Assembly: GCA_947455285.1 (NCBI GenBank)
Contig: CANGOK010000093.1
Location: 1-10,615, forward strand
DNA length: 10,615 bases
Direction of reading: 5' to 3'
Source: Beijerinckiaceae bacterium
GTDB taxonomy: Bacteria; Pseudomonadota; Alphaproteobacteria; Rhizobiales; Beijerinckiaceae
Part shown: positions 1-6,389 of the stretch, one piece after another
How positions within the stretch are numbered: position 1 is the first letter of the stretch
Layout: every line of letters begins with the position of its first letter
Program-made: the position numbers and the translations under genes
The notes under the pieces: model-generated
Seen by the model: the letters and a program-made list of their open reading frames with translations, nothing else
Told to the model about the DNA's origin: nothing
Database searches by the model: none

Positions 1-506
1 CCGCCGAAGCGCGCATCGACGACGACCTGCGTCAGCCGCAGTCGCGCTTCCTCGAGGCTGGTGTTGAAGCCGTGGACGTAAAGCAGGATGTCGCGGTCGG
101 CGCCCACGCGGCCAGAAATATGCGAGCCGAGTTCGCCTGAGAAGCGCTCTGGCGTCATGGCCCGTGCGTTGAGCAGGGCGAAATGGCTGTTGCGGTTGGG
201 CTTGCCGAAGGTGGGCGCCTCGATGACGCCGGGCTGGTGGCCGGGGGGCACGCTCAACATCGCCATGGAGTGGTGAACGCCGTTGTCGCCGACTGCATCG
301 CCAACGCGCCGATCATCGCGGCGTGTCGAGGCCACGAACATGGTCACGGATTGCGCGGCGGTCGTGGGCCTTGAGGCGAACAGGCTCATGGAAGGCCCGC
401 CGCCGTCGCCAAGACAGCCGGACAGCAGCGTCATCAGGGCGCAAGCCATCGCGACCCTGACGGGGGCCGACAGACGTTCCTTCCGGGGCTTGGGGCCCAG
501 GCGCAT
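1..506 (-). CDS. Lipoprotein with DUF900-type alpha/beta-hydrolase domain (partial, 3' end missing)
   Basis: The frame is open from an ATG at 506 leftward to the window edge without a stop, giving 168 residues of an incomplete protein. A GGAGG at 515-519 lies 8 nt before the ATG and supports this start. The N-terminus is basic (residues 1-17), followed by a short hydrophobic stretch and a lipobox LLSGC with the candidate lipidated Cys at 31, so a membrane-anchored lipoprotein is likely. Beyond it come a strand reading TMFVASTRR (55-63) and ILLYVHGFNTS (140-150). The HGFN after a hydrophobic strand is the oxyanion-region signature of alpha/beta hydrolases and, with the FVASTRR-type start, matches the DUF900 esterase/lipase-like family. 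The nucleophile Ser, Asp and His would lie beyond the edge. Substrate is unknown. It is divergent from the pcp gene. Confidence 0.8.
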   Translation of the reverse strand, partial: MRLGPKPRKERLSAPVRVAMACALMTLLSGCLGDGGGPSMSLFASRPTTAAQSVTMFVASTRRDDRRVGDAVGDNGVHHSMAMLSVPPGHQPGVIEAPTFGKPNRNSHFALLNARAMTPERFSGELGSHISGRVGADRDILLYVHGFNTSLEEARLRLTQVVVDARFG

Positions 507-677
507 GGTTCATTCCTCCAGGATGGCGGCGCCGCATTCGGTCGCCGCGCTCATCAAGCAAAGGAGTCCTTGACGAAAAGTTAACAAGCCTCTCTGCTCA
601 GTGGCCTTGTGAACCGCAAAGGTGACGAGAATGGGACCGAAACCGATTTCCGCGATCCGCAGAATGCTAAAAATCCC
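507..677. other. Divergent intergenic region between lipoprotein gene and pcp
   Basis: This 171-nt stretch separates two divergent genes and should hold both promoters. On the plus strand TTGACG at 570-575 resembles a -35 box, but the hexamer 17 nt further (593-598, TCTGCT) is a poor -10, so I do not call a promoter. GTTAAC at 580-585 is a 6-bp palindrome with no assigned role. The pcp frame stays open back to a GTG at 609, but residues encoded by 609-677 are polar and unlike the family N-terminus. Confidence 0.4.
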
Positions 678-1319
678 ATGATCAATGTTCTCGTGACGGC
701 TTTCGGCGCCTTCCCCGGCGCCCCGTCAAACCCAACCATCGCTATTGTTCGCGAGTTGGAGCGTCGACATGGAAAGCGTCTCGCGCGGCTCTCGATCGCT
801 CTCCACACCAGCGTTCTGCCCGTCCGGTTTTCGCAGGCGCCCGAAGCTTTGAGCGTGGCGCTGGAAACAACGCGCCCTGATGTGGTCTTGCATCTTGGCC
901 TCGCGGCGCGTCGCCATGCGCTCAGCGTCGAGATGCGCGCCATCAATCGAATTGGAACGCTTAGGGCTGACGCCGGGCGGGCCGTGGCTGCGTCGCGCGC
1001 CGTCATGTCAGGCGCGCGAGATGAACGTGCTTCACGATGGCCTGCGCAGCGCATCCGCGCGGCCATGGACCGCAGCGCTTCGACGCGCTTGTCCATCGAC
1101 GCCGGAGATTACGTCTGCAACCAGACGCTCTTCCTGACTCTTTCAACATCGGTGGGGCAAGTCGGCTTCATCCATACGCCGCGTCTGGCCAGATGCGATA
1201 CGCATCGCCGTCCCGGTCTCAACAGAATGGTGGAGGCGGCGGTTTCCGCTCTCCTGGTGATGGCGGTCGAGGCGCGCAGAACGCCACGCGAACTAACGCT
1301 TGACCGTCACGGTCGCTGA
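678..1319 (+). CDS. pcp: Pyroglutamyl-peptidase I (peptidase family C15)
   Basis: This encodes a cytosolic cysteine peptidase that removes N-terminal pyroglutamate (5-oxoproline) from peptides. From the ATG at 678 the protein is 213 aa, close to the usual 200-220. The N-terminal strand VLVTAFGAFPG (4-14) matches the family opening VTGFEPFGG. The catalytic triad is visible as Glu85 in SVEMRAIN, Cys147 in YVCNQTLF and His166 in GFIHTP. The open frame reaches back to a GTG at 609, but the extra 23 residues are polar and precede the conserved strand, so I prefer 678; neither start has a clear Shine-Dalgarno. The middle region (about 95-130) is less like the family and arginine-rich. The next gene (TerC type) starts 36 nt downstream on the same strand, so the two may be cotranscribed. 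Confidence 0.82.
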   Translation: MINVLVTAFGAFPGAPSNPTIAIVRELERRHGKRLARLSIALHTSVLPVRFSQAPEALSVALETTRPDVVLHLGLAARRHALSVEMRAINRIGTLRADAGRAVAASRAVMSGARDERASRWPAQRIRAAMDRSASTRLSIDAGDYVCNQTLFLTLSTSVGQVGFIHTPRLARCDTHRRPGLNRMVEAAVSALLVMAVEARRTPRELTLDRHGR

Positions 1320-1355
1320 CTGCAAGTTCCGCGAATCTCAGGACTGGAGCTGATC

Positions 1356-2042
1356 GTGGACCCGACCTTTCCGCTGCAATTGCTCCAGATCATCTGGATC
1401 AACGTGCTTTTATCCGGCGACAACGCGGTCGTGATCGCTCTGGCCTGTCGTTCCTTGCCTCCTCGCCAGCGTCGCATTGGCGTCATACTGGGCGCGGGCG
1501 TCGCAGTGTTGTTGCGCATCATCTTCACGCTGGCGGTCGTCTGGCTGATGGAGGTTCCCTATCTCAAGCTGATAGGCGGCGTTCTCCTTGTCTGGATCGC
1601 GGTGAAGCTCCTTCTTGATGAGACCGATGAAGCCTCGGTGAAGCAGTCCGACACGATTTGGAATGCGGTTCGCACCGTCGCCGTCGCGGATATGGTCATG
1701 TCCCTGGACAATGTGATCGCCATCGCGGCGGCGGCCAAAGGCTCCACGGCGCTGATCATATTCGGGCTTGGACTTTCGGTGCCGCTGATCGTTTTCGGGG
1801 CGACGCTCATCATCACGCTGTTGCAGCGCTATCCGGCCCTTGTGTGGGCGGGCGCAGGATTGCTTGGCTGGGTGGCTGGATCCTTGATCGTGTCCGATCC
1901 CGGTTGGCACAGCATCATAGGCGAATGGCCTGCGCTCCTTGATGAAGTGGTGGGCGGCGTCGCCGGCGCGGTTTTCGTGCTGGGACTGGCCTGGTTCCTT
2001 CACCATCGCGCCCATGCGGCGGCCCAAACAGCCGTCGAGTAA
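1356..2042 (+). CDS. TerC/YjbE-family integral membrane protein
   Basis: This is a 228-aa polytopic inner-membrane protein of the TerC superfamily, YjbE-like branch. It starts at a GTG with GGAG at 1346-1349 upstream. The family's duplicated acidic motif is clear: SGDNAVVIALA at 20-30 in the first half and SLDNVIAIAA at 116-125 in the second, with Asp22/Asn23 and Asp118/Asn119. These lie in membrane segments and are thought to form the metal site. About seven hydrophobic segments can be seen (roughly 7-30, 41-63, 67-87, 104-126, 131-155, 161-179, 196-215). Members of the superfamily are linked to manganese export and metal loading of exported proteins, and some to tellurite resistance. The substrate here is inferred, with Mn2+ most likely. 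The 36-nt gap upstream is too short to hold a yybP-ykoY manganese riboswitch. The gene ends flush against the stop of a convergent small gene. Confidence 0.85.
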   Translation: MDPTFPLQLLQIIWINVLLSGDNAVVIALACRSLPPRQRRIGVILGAGVAVLLRIIFTLAVVWLMEVPYLKLIGGVLLVWIAVKLLLDETDEASVKQSDTIWNAVRTVAVADMVMSLDNVIAIAAAAKGSTALIIFGLGLSVPLIVFGATLIITLLQRYPALVWAGAGLLGWVAGSLIVSDPGWHSIIGEWPALLDEVVGGVAGAVFVLGLAWFLHHRAHAAAQTAVE

Positions 2043-2321
2043 TCAGCGCACCGGCATACGTATGCCAGTTGAGGGCGGCGTTTCGATCTTCACGCAATCG
2101 CGCCTGCCTCCATTCAGGCAGCGTTGCAGGCGCTCATTCTCGTCAATGGCCCGCACGGTCCAGATGATCGCCGCTGCTATGATGAGCAGGAAGATGATGG
2201 CGAGCAGGTTGGTGAAGTGGCGATGCTCGTAATCAGTATCGTCGACCGGCGTGGGCTGGTCGACCGGGCGACCAGCGTCGCCCGATTGCTGATGCTCGAT
2301 ATCGCCATGCTTTGCTTGCAT
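2043..2321 (-). CDS. Small single-pass membrane protein of unknown function
   Basis: A 92-aa reading frame starts with ATG at 2321. Its N-terminal 36 residues are hydrophilic (rich in His, Asp, Gln). One strongly hydrophobic segment follows (about 37-56, including AIIFLLIIAAAIIW), then a C-terminal tail containing RCLNGGRRDC with Cys68 and Cys76. Short membrane proteins ending in a Cys-x(7)-Cys/GRR-type tail are familiar among Rhizobiales hypotheticals, from memory only. No function can be assigned. No strong Shine-Dalgarno is seen. The gene lies 51 nt after pobA in the same direction, behind a possible terminator. Its stop codon abuts that of the TerC gene. The transmembrane segment and the filled gap make it likely real rather than chance. 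Confidence 0.6.
   Translation of the reverse strand: MQAKHGDIEHQQSGDAGRPVDQPTPVDDTDYEHRHFTNLLAIIFLLIIAAAIIWTVRAIDENERLQRCLNGGRRDCVKIETPPSTGIRMPVR
2053..2066. repeat. Perfect 14-bp palindrome GGCATACGTATGCC
   Basis: Positions 2053-2066 read GGCATACGTATGCC, identical on both strands. It lies 11 nt past the TerC stop and inside the last codons of the convergent small membrane-protein gene. There is no adjacent T tract on either strand and no loop, so it is not a standard terminator. It could be a protein-binding dyad or form a small hairpin in both convergent transcripts, or be chance. Confidence 0.45.
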
Positions 2322-2325
2322 CCGT

Positions 2326-2348
2326 AAAACTTACGCCCGGCGAGGGCG
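2326..2348 (-). terminator. Possible weak Rho-independent terminator after pobA
   Basis: Read on the minus strand, 25 nt after the pobA stop codon there is CGCCC, a 5-nt loop TCGCC, then GGGCG, followed by TAAGTTTTA. The stem is only 5 bp but fully GC, and the short T run sits where a terminator's U tract would be. It would end the long minus-strand cluster just before the small membrane-protein gene. The short stem and broken T tract make this tentative. Confidence 0.4.
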
Positions 2349-2372
2349 GTGAGCAAGCACGGCGGCTGACGA

Positions 2373-3548
2373 TCAGGTCTCGAAAGGCAGGCCCACATAG
2401 TTTTCCGCCAGCAGGGTCTGGCCTGCGACGGAGGTGGCGACCGTGTAGAGCTCGGCGATCCGACGCTTGTCGTCGAAGGGGCTGGCCTCCGGCGAATTGT
2501 GCAGCATCGAGGTCATCCACCACGAGAAATGCTGGGCGCGCCAGATGCGGCGCAGGCAGGTCGGGCCGTAGCTGTCGAAGAGGCTGGCGTCGTTCTTCTT
2601 GTAGAAAGCGACCAGCGCCTTCGCCAGGACATAGATGTCCGAGATCGCCAAATTCATGCCCTTGGCGCCGGTGGGCGGCACGATATGGGCTGAGTCGCCT
2701 GCAAGGAACAGGCGGCCGTGGCGCATGGGCTCGGCGACATAGCTGCGCATGGCGGTGACCGACTTCTGGGTGATCTCACCGGTGCTGATCGTCAGGCCTT
2801 CATGTTTGCCGAGACGCAGTTCAAGCTCGCTCCAGATGCGGTCATCCGACCAGTCATCGACGTTCTCGTCGGGCTCGACCTGCAGATAGCAGCGCGAGAC
2901 CGTGGGCGAACGCATGGTGAAGAGCGCAAAGCCATTGTCATGGCTGCAGTAGAGCAACTCGTCGCGGGTGGGAGCAGCGTTGGCGAGAATGCCGAGCCAC
3001 CCATAGGGATAGATGCGATCATGGCCGCGCAGCAGATGGGCGGGGATCGTGTCGCGGCTGATGCCGTGGAAGCCATCGCAGCCCGCGACGTAATCGCAGG
3101 TCAGCACTTCTTCGCGACCCTCGTGGCGATAGCGGATCGTGGCGCGGTCGCCCTCGATGCCGCTGATCTCATAGGCGTCAGCCTCGAAGTGGATCGGCAC
3201 GCCTGCGGCGAGGTTCACCGCGATCATGTCCTTAACCACTTCCTGCTGGCCGTAGATATAGACCTTGCGGCCGGTCAGGGCGGTGATGTCGATGCGATGG
3301 CGCTGGCCGTCGAACAGGAGTTCGATGCCTTCATGCACCATGGCTTCGCGGTAAAGCCGGTCAGCCATGCCCGTTTCGGTGAGCAGGTCGACCGAGCCCT
3401 GTTCGAGCAGGCCTGCGCGCACGCGGCCTTCGACATAGGGGCGGCTGCGCGATTCCAGAATGACCGAAGATATGCCCTGCAGATGGAGCATGCGCGCGAG
3501 CAGCAGGCCCGCGGGTCCGGCGCCGATGATGCCGACCTGAATATGCAT
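2373..3548 (-). CDS. pobA: 4-hydroxybenzoate 3-monooxygenase (p-hydroxybenzoate hydroxylase)
   Basis: This FAD-dependent cytosolic monooxygenase converts 4-hydroxybenzoate, NAD(P)H and O2 to protocatechuate. At 391 aa it is nearly the length of the Pseudomonas enzyme (394) and aligns throughout. The FAD-binding GAGPAG is at 9-14, Arg44 in GRVRAG, the DG motif CDGFHGISR at 157-165, and the flavin ribityl-binding AGDSAHIVPPTG at 283-294. Substrate residues of the Pseudomonas enzyme map to Tyr200, Arg213, Tyr221, Pro292 and Tyr384. The exception is Ser212, which is Thr211 here. The C-terminal AENYVGLPFE is typical. The coenzyme-selecting segment at 33-40 (SRSRPYVE) differs from Pseudomonas although Tyr38 is kept, so NADPH versus NADH preference is open. 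AAGGAG at 3555-3560 supports the start. It lies 24 nt after the CoA-transferase beta gene, surely in the same transcript. Confidence 0.95.
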   Translation of the reverse strand: MHIQVGIIGAGPAGLLLARMLHLQGISSVILESRSRPYVEGRVRAGLLEQGSVDLLTETGMADRLYREAMVHEGIELLFDGQRHRIDITALTGRKVYIYGQQEVVKDMIAVNLAAGVPIHFEADAYEISGIEGDRATIRYRHEGREEVLTCDYVAGCDGFHGISRDTIPAHLLRGHDRIYPYGWLGILANAAPTRDELLYCSHDNGFALFTMRSPTVSRCYLQVEPDENVDDWSDDRIWSELELRLGKHEGLTISTGEITQKSVTAMRSYVAEPMRHGRLFLAGDSAHIVPPTGAKGMNLAISDIYVLAKALVAFYKKNDASLFDSYGPTCLRRIWRAQHFSWWMTSMLHNSPEASPFDDKRRIAELYTVATSVAGQTLLAENYVGLPFET

Positions 3549-3572
3549 TTGGAACTCCTTTTCCGAATACGG

Positions 3573-4343
3573 TCAGCCGCCGTGGGCGGCTTTGGTTCTT
3601 GCCTGAATGTCGCGCAGCACTTCGAGCTCGAGGGCGTCGGGCGCGCGCGTCTCGGCCACCGAGGCGGCGAAGGTGGGCGTCCAGCCGCAGTTCTCGATGA
3701 TCTCTTCGCGCGTCGCGCCGGGATGAATGGAGACGACCGTCATCTCCTGCGTCTCGGGATCAGGCTCGAAAATGCAGTAGTCGGTGATGAGCCTCGTCGG
3801 CCCCTTGGAGGCGACGCCGAGCGCACGGCGTTCGCGCCCCGTGGGGCCATGGCCCATGGAGGTGATGAAGGGCAGCTTGTCGACGAAGGCGCGCTTGCCC
3901 ATCGCCATGATGATGAAGATCTCACGGCAATTGGTGGCGATCTCCGGCGCGCCGCCGCCGCCCGGCAGGCGCACCTTCGGATTGTGATAATCGCCGACGA
4001 CGGTGGTGTTGAGATTGGCGAAGCGGTCGATCTGCGCGCCGCCCAGAAAGCCAACCGTCATGCGCCCGCCCTGCAGCCAATAGCGGAACATCTCGGGCAC
4101 CGACACGGTGGTCAGCGCGGTGTCGCACAATTCGCCATCGCCAATTGAGAGCGGCAGCACATTGGGCTTGGTGGCGATGGTGCCGGATTCATAGATCAGC
4201 GTGATCTGCGGCGCATGGGTCAGGCGCGCGAGATTGCACGCGGCTGAAGGCGCGCCGATGCCGACGAAGCAGACGTCATCGTTGCGCAGCGCGCGGGCCG
4301 CGGCGATGGTCATCATTTCATTGGGCTTGTAGGAGAGGCTCAT
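3573..4343 (-). CDS. catJ: CoA-transferase subunit B, probable 3-oxoadipate CoA-transferase beta
   Basis: This is the beta subunit of a two-subunit family I CoA-transferase, 256 aa from the ATG at 4343. The catalytic glutamate that forms the enzyme-CoA thioester is most likely Glu52 in LIYESGTIATKP. Other family motifs are LSIGDGEL (65-72), VGFLGGAQIDRFANLNTTV (97-115) and the glycine-rich LPGGGGAPE (126-134). As I recall it, the sequence follows CatJ of Pseudomonas knackmussii B13 along its whole length. That enzyme moves CoA from succinyl-CoA to 3-oxoadipate in the beta-ketoadipate pathway. The start codon overlaps the alpha-subunit stop by one base (TGATG), which indicates translational coupling and equal subunit synthesis. 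A longer open frame reaching 4547 is an artefact running into the alpha gene. Alternatives within the family are glutaconate CoA-transferase or IpdB-type enzymes; the adjacent pobA favours 3-oxoadipate. Confidence 0.85.
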   Translation of the reverse strand: MSLSYKPNEMMTIAAARALRNDDVCFVGIGAPSAACNLARLTHAPQITLIYESGTIATKPNVLPLSIGDGELCDTALTTVSVPEMFRYWLQGGRMTVGFLGGAQIDRFANLNTTVVGDYHNPKVRLPGGGGAPEIATNCREIFIIMAMGKRAFVDKLPFITSMGHGPTGRERRALGVASKGPTRLITDYCIFEPDPETQEMTVVSIHPGATREEIIENCGWTPTFAASVAETRAPDALELEVLRDIQARTKAAHGG

Positions 4344-5194
4344 CAGGCGGCCCCCCCATTGGCGTGGACAGCGAAGGCGTCGGGGCCCTTGCTCATCACA
4401 TTCTCCTCCATCCAGGCCAGAAACGTGTCGCGTTCGCGAGAGACCTTGTCCCAGGCGATGTAGAATGAATTGTCGCGCTTGTAATAGCCATGGGCATAAG
4501 AGGGATGCGAGCCGCCGGGCACGACGACGACAGCGCCCACGGTCCACGACGGCAGGATGACCGAGTTGGGCGAAGAGGCCCTGAGGTCATCGACCACTTC
4601 TTCAACCGTGACGATGGTGCGCTTGGAGGCCAGCACAACTTCTTTCTGACAACCGGTGATGCCTTCCAGCAGCACATTGCCTTCGCGATCCGCGCGCAGC
4701 GCATGAACGATGCCGACATCGGGACGGATGGCGGGAACGGTCGCCAGCTCCTCGCCCGTATAGGGGCAGGTGATCTTGCGGATCTGCGGGTTCACCTTGG
4801 GCAGATCGACGCCGATATAGCCGCGCAGCATGGCGAAGGGTAGGTTCGCCGCGCCGGCTTCATAGGCGTTGGCCATGGCGGCGTGGGAGTGTTCTTCAAT
4901 GGCGAGCGGACGAGGCCACTGGTTCTCGACGGCGTCGCGGATGCGGTGGGTTGAGCCCACGCCCGGATTGCCGCCCCATGAGAAGATGAGCTTGCTTGCG
5001 CAGCCCATGCCGATCATCTGGTCATAGATGAGATCGGGCGTCATGCGGATGAGGGTGAGATCGCGCCGCTTCTGGCGAATGATTTCATGGCCTGCGGCGA
5101 AGGGGATCAGATGGGTGAAACCCTCCATCGCCAGCACATCGCCATCGTGAACCATCTCTTCGACGGCCGAAGCCAGATCCAGAAACTTCGCCAT
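4343..5194 (-). CDS. catI: CoA-transferase subunit A, probable 3-oxoadipate CoA-transferase alpha
   Basis: This 283-aa subunit pairs with the gene just downstream. It has the longer CatI/GctA-type build (about 280 aa) rather than the shorter PcaI type (about 230 aa). Family motifs are EGFTHLIPFAAGHE (24-37), the CoA-binding loop FSWGGNPGVGS (71-81), ADREGNVLLEG (168-178) and PGGSHPSYAHGYYKRDN (226-242). Resemblance to B13 CatI, judged from memory, is strong throughout. The role inferred is succinyl-CoA:3-oxoadipate CoA transfer, the step before thiolytic cleavage to succinyl-CoA and acetyl-CoA. GGAGG at 5199-5203, 4 nt before the ATG at 5194, supports the start. A 75-nt spacer with a strong hairpin separates it from the methyltransferase gene upstream. 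Near its 3' end is a run of seven G on the coding strand (4351-4357). Other possible activities: glutaconate or steroid-ring (IpdA-like) CoA chemistry. Confidence 0.85.
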   Translation of the reverse strand: MAKFLDLASAVEEMVHDGDVLAMEGFTHLIPFAAGHEIIRQKRRDLTLIRMTPDLIYDQMIGMGCASKLIFSWGGNPGVGSTHRIRDAVENQWPRPLAIEEHSHAAMANAYEAGAANLPFAMLRGYIGVDLPKVNPQIRKITCPYTGEELATVPAIRPDVGIVHALRADREGNVLLEGITGCQKEVVLASKRTIVTVEEVVDDLRASSPNSVILPSWTVGAVVVVPGGSHPSYAHGYYKRDNSFYIAWDKVSRERDTFLAWMEENVMSKGPDAFAVHANGGAA

Positions 5195-5215
5195 TCATCC
5201 TCCGCAATGATGCTG

Positions 5216-5247
5216 CCCCGCGCAGCTCATTGAGAGGCTGCGCGGGG
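5216..5247 (-). repeat. 11-bp-stem hairpin between methyltransferase gene and catI
   Basis: CCCCGCGCAGC (5216-5226) and GCTGCGCGGGG (5237-5247) are perfect inverted repeats around a 10-nt loop. The hairpin fills the 75-nt gap between the MetE-like stop and the catI start and ends 12 nt before the catI Shine-Dalgarno. Neither side carries a T run, so it is not a standard intrinsic terminator. An mRNA stability or processing element that sets different levels for the upstream and downstream halves of the cluster is a reasonable inference. Confidence 0.7.
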
Positions 5248-5269
5248 AGTATTCGGTTCGTCAGTCGGG

Positions 5270-6373
5270 TTACTTGCCCCAGACTTCCTTGGACACGTCG
5301 ATAACGAGCTGCAGCTTCGCCCACTGCTCTTCCTCGGCCAGCGTATTGCCTTCCTCGGTGGAGGCGAAGCCGCACTGGGGGCTGAGGCAGAGCTGATCAA
5401 GAGAGGCGTACTTCGTGGCCTCATCAATGCGGCGCAGCAGCGTGTCACGGGTCTCCAGCACGCCGGTCTTCGAGGTCACGAGGCCCAGGATCACGGTCTT
5501 GCCCTTGGGCAGGAAGCGCAGGGGCTCGAAGCCGCCGGAGCGATCGTTGTCCCACTCGAGGAAATAGCCGTCGATGTTCAGCTTATTGAACATCAGGTCG
5601 GCGATCGGCTCATAGCCGCCTGAGGAGATGAAGGTGGAGCGGAAGTTGCCGCGGCACACATGCATGGTCGCGGCGAGGTCGGCGGGCTTGTTCTCGAGCG
5701 CCGCGTTGATCATGCCGACATAGATTTCGCCCTGCTTTTCCGGATCGTCGCCGCGGGCAGCCAGCATCTCGCGCTGCTGGGGATCGCAGAGGTAAGCGAA
5801 GCTGCAATCGTCGATCTGGATATAGCGGCAGCCGGCGGCGTAGAAGCCGTTGATCGCCTGCTTATAGGCCTGTCCGAGGTCGTGATAGAACTCGTCCATG
5901 GTCGGGTAGACGCCCATGTTGATCATGCTGCGGCCGCCGCGATAGTGCAGCATCGAGGGGCTGGGAATGGCCTGCTTCGGGGTCTTCGTCGTATTGGCGG
6001 CGAGGAACTTGAAGTGCTCGATATGGGGATGGTGCTTTGAGCCAAGCTTGCCGGTCACGCGCGGCGCCTTGGGCTTGGTCTGCACGCCGGTGAACTGGAT
6101 GCCCTGATCGACTTCGATCACGTTGACGCCATCAAGCTCGCCGATGAAGTCCATGTGCCACCACGAGCGGCGGAACTCGCCGTCGGTGATGGCTTCAAGG
6201 CCGATGGCCTCCTGCTTTGCGACGATCTTCTTGATCTCGGCGTCCTCGACGGTCTTCAGTTCGTCGGCGGAGATCTTGTTCGTGAAGAACTTCTCGCGGG
6301 CCTCCTTGAGGGGCGCTGTGCGCAAGATGGAACCGACATGGTCGGCGCGGAAAGGCGGCGTTTTGCGCATCAT
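5270..6373 (-). CDS. MetE-family cobalamin-independent methyltransferase, short YxjG/YxjH-like type
   Basis: This 367-aa protein matches the C-terminal catalytic half of cobalamin-independent methionine synthase (full MetE is about 750 aa) plus a short N-terminal segment starting FRADHVGSILR (8-18). The zinc/thiol-activation ligands of MetE are all present: His238 and Cys240 in MHVCRGNF, Glu273 in FLEWD and Cys334 in SPQCGF. QIDDC (186-190) supplies the conserved acidic pair. It should therefore be an active zinc-dependent thiol methyltransferase, but the absence of the MetE N-terminal domain makes its methyl donor uncertain. Such stand-alone proteins are usually annotated as 5-methyltetrahydropteroyltriglutamate-homocysteine methyltransferase-like, and most have no proven role. 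An AGGA at 6381-6384 precedes two consecutive ATG codons (6373 and 6370). It starts 16 nt after livF, so it is transcribed with the transporter. Family assignment is firm; substrate is unknown. Confidence 0.85.
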   Translation of the reverse strand: MMRKTPPFRADHVGSILRTAPLKEAREKFFTNKISADELKTVEDAEIKKIVAKQEAIGLEAITDGEFRRSWWHMDFIGELDGVNVIEVDQGIQFTGVQTKPKAPRVTGKLGSKHHPHIEHFKFLAANTTKTPKQAIPSPSMLHYRGGRSMINMGVYPTMDEFYHDLGQAYKQAINGFYAAGCRYIQIDDCSFAYLCDPQQREMLAARGDDPEKQGEIYVGMINAALENKPADLAATMHVCRGNFRSTFISSGGYEPIADLMFNKLNIDGYFLEWDNDRSGGFEPLRFLPKGKTVILGLVTSKTGVLETRDTLLRRIDEATKYASLDQLCLSPQCGFASTEEGNTLAEEEQWAKLQLVIDVSKEVWGK

Positions 6374-6389
6374 GGTTGGGTCCTTTCAA

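Noticed and set aside
570..598. Possible sigma-70 promoter for pcp (TTGACG plus a hexamer 17 nt on)
   Set aside because: The -10 hexamer TCTGCT is a poor match, so a call is not justified from sequence alone.
1302..1314. Small inverted repeat GACCG-TCA-CGGTC at the end of pcp
   Set aside because: Only a 5-bp stem with no T tract and inside the coding region; common by chance at this GC content.
1410..2027. Minus-strand open frame (205 codons) opposite the TerC-type gene
   Set aside because: The plus strand carries clear TerC motifs and membrane segments; this frame is a charged shadow.
2718..4148. Long plus-strand open frame (476 codons) opposite pobA and the CoA-transferase beta gene
   Set aside because: It lies antisense to two well-recognised genes, has the biased composition (His, Asp, Ala, Arg rich) of a GC-rich shadow frame, and shows no recognisable domain.
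4344..4547. Upstream extension of the CoA-transferase beta reading frame
   Set aside because: It lies within the alpha-subunit gene in another frame; the ATG at 4343 in the TGATG junction fits the family N-terminus.
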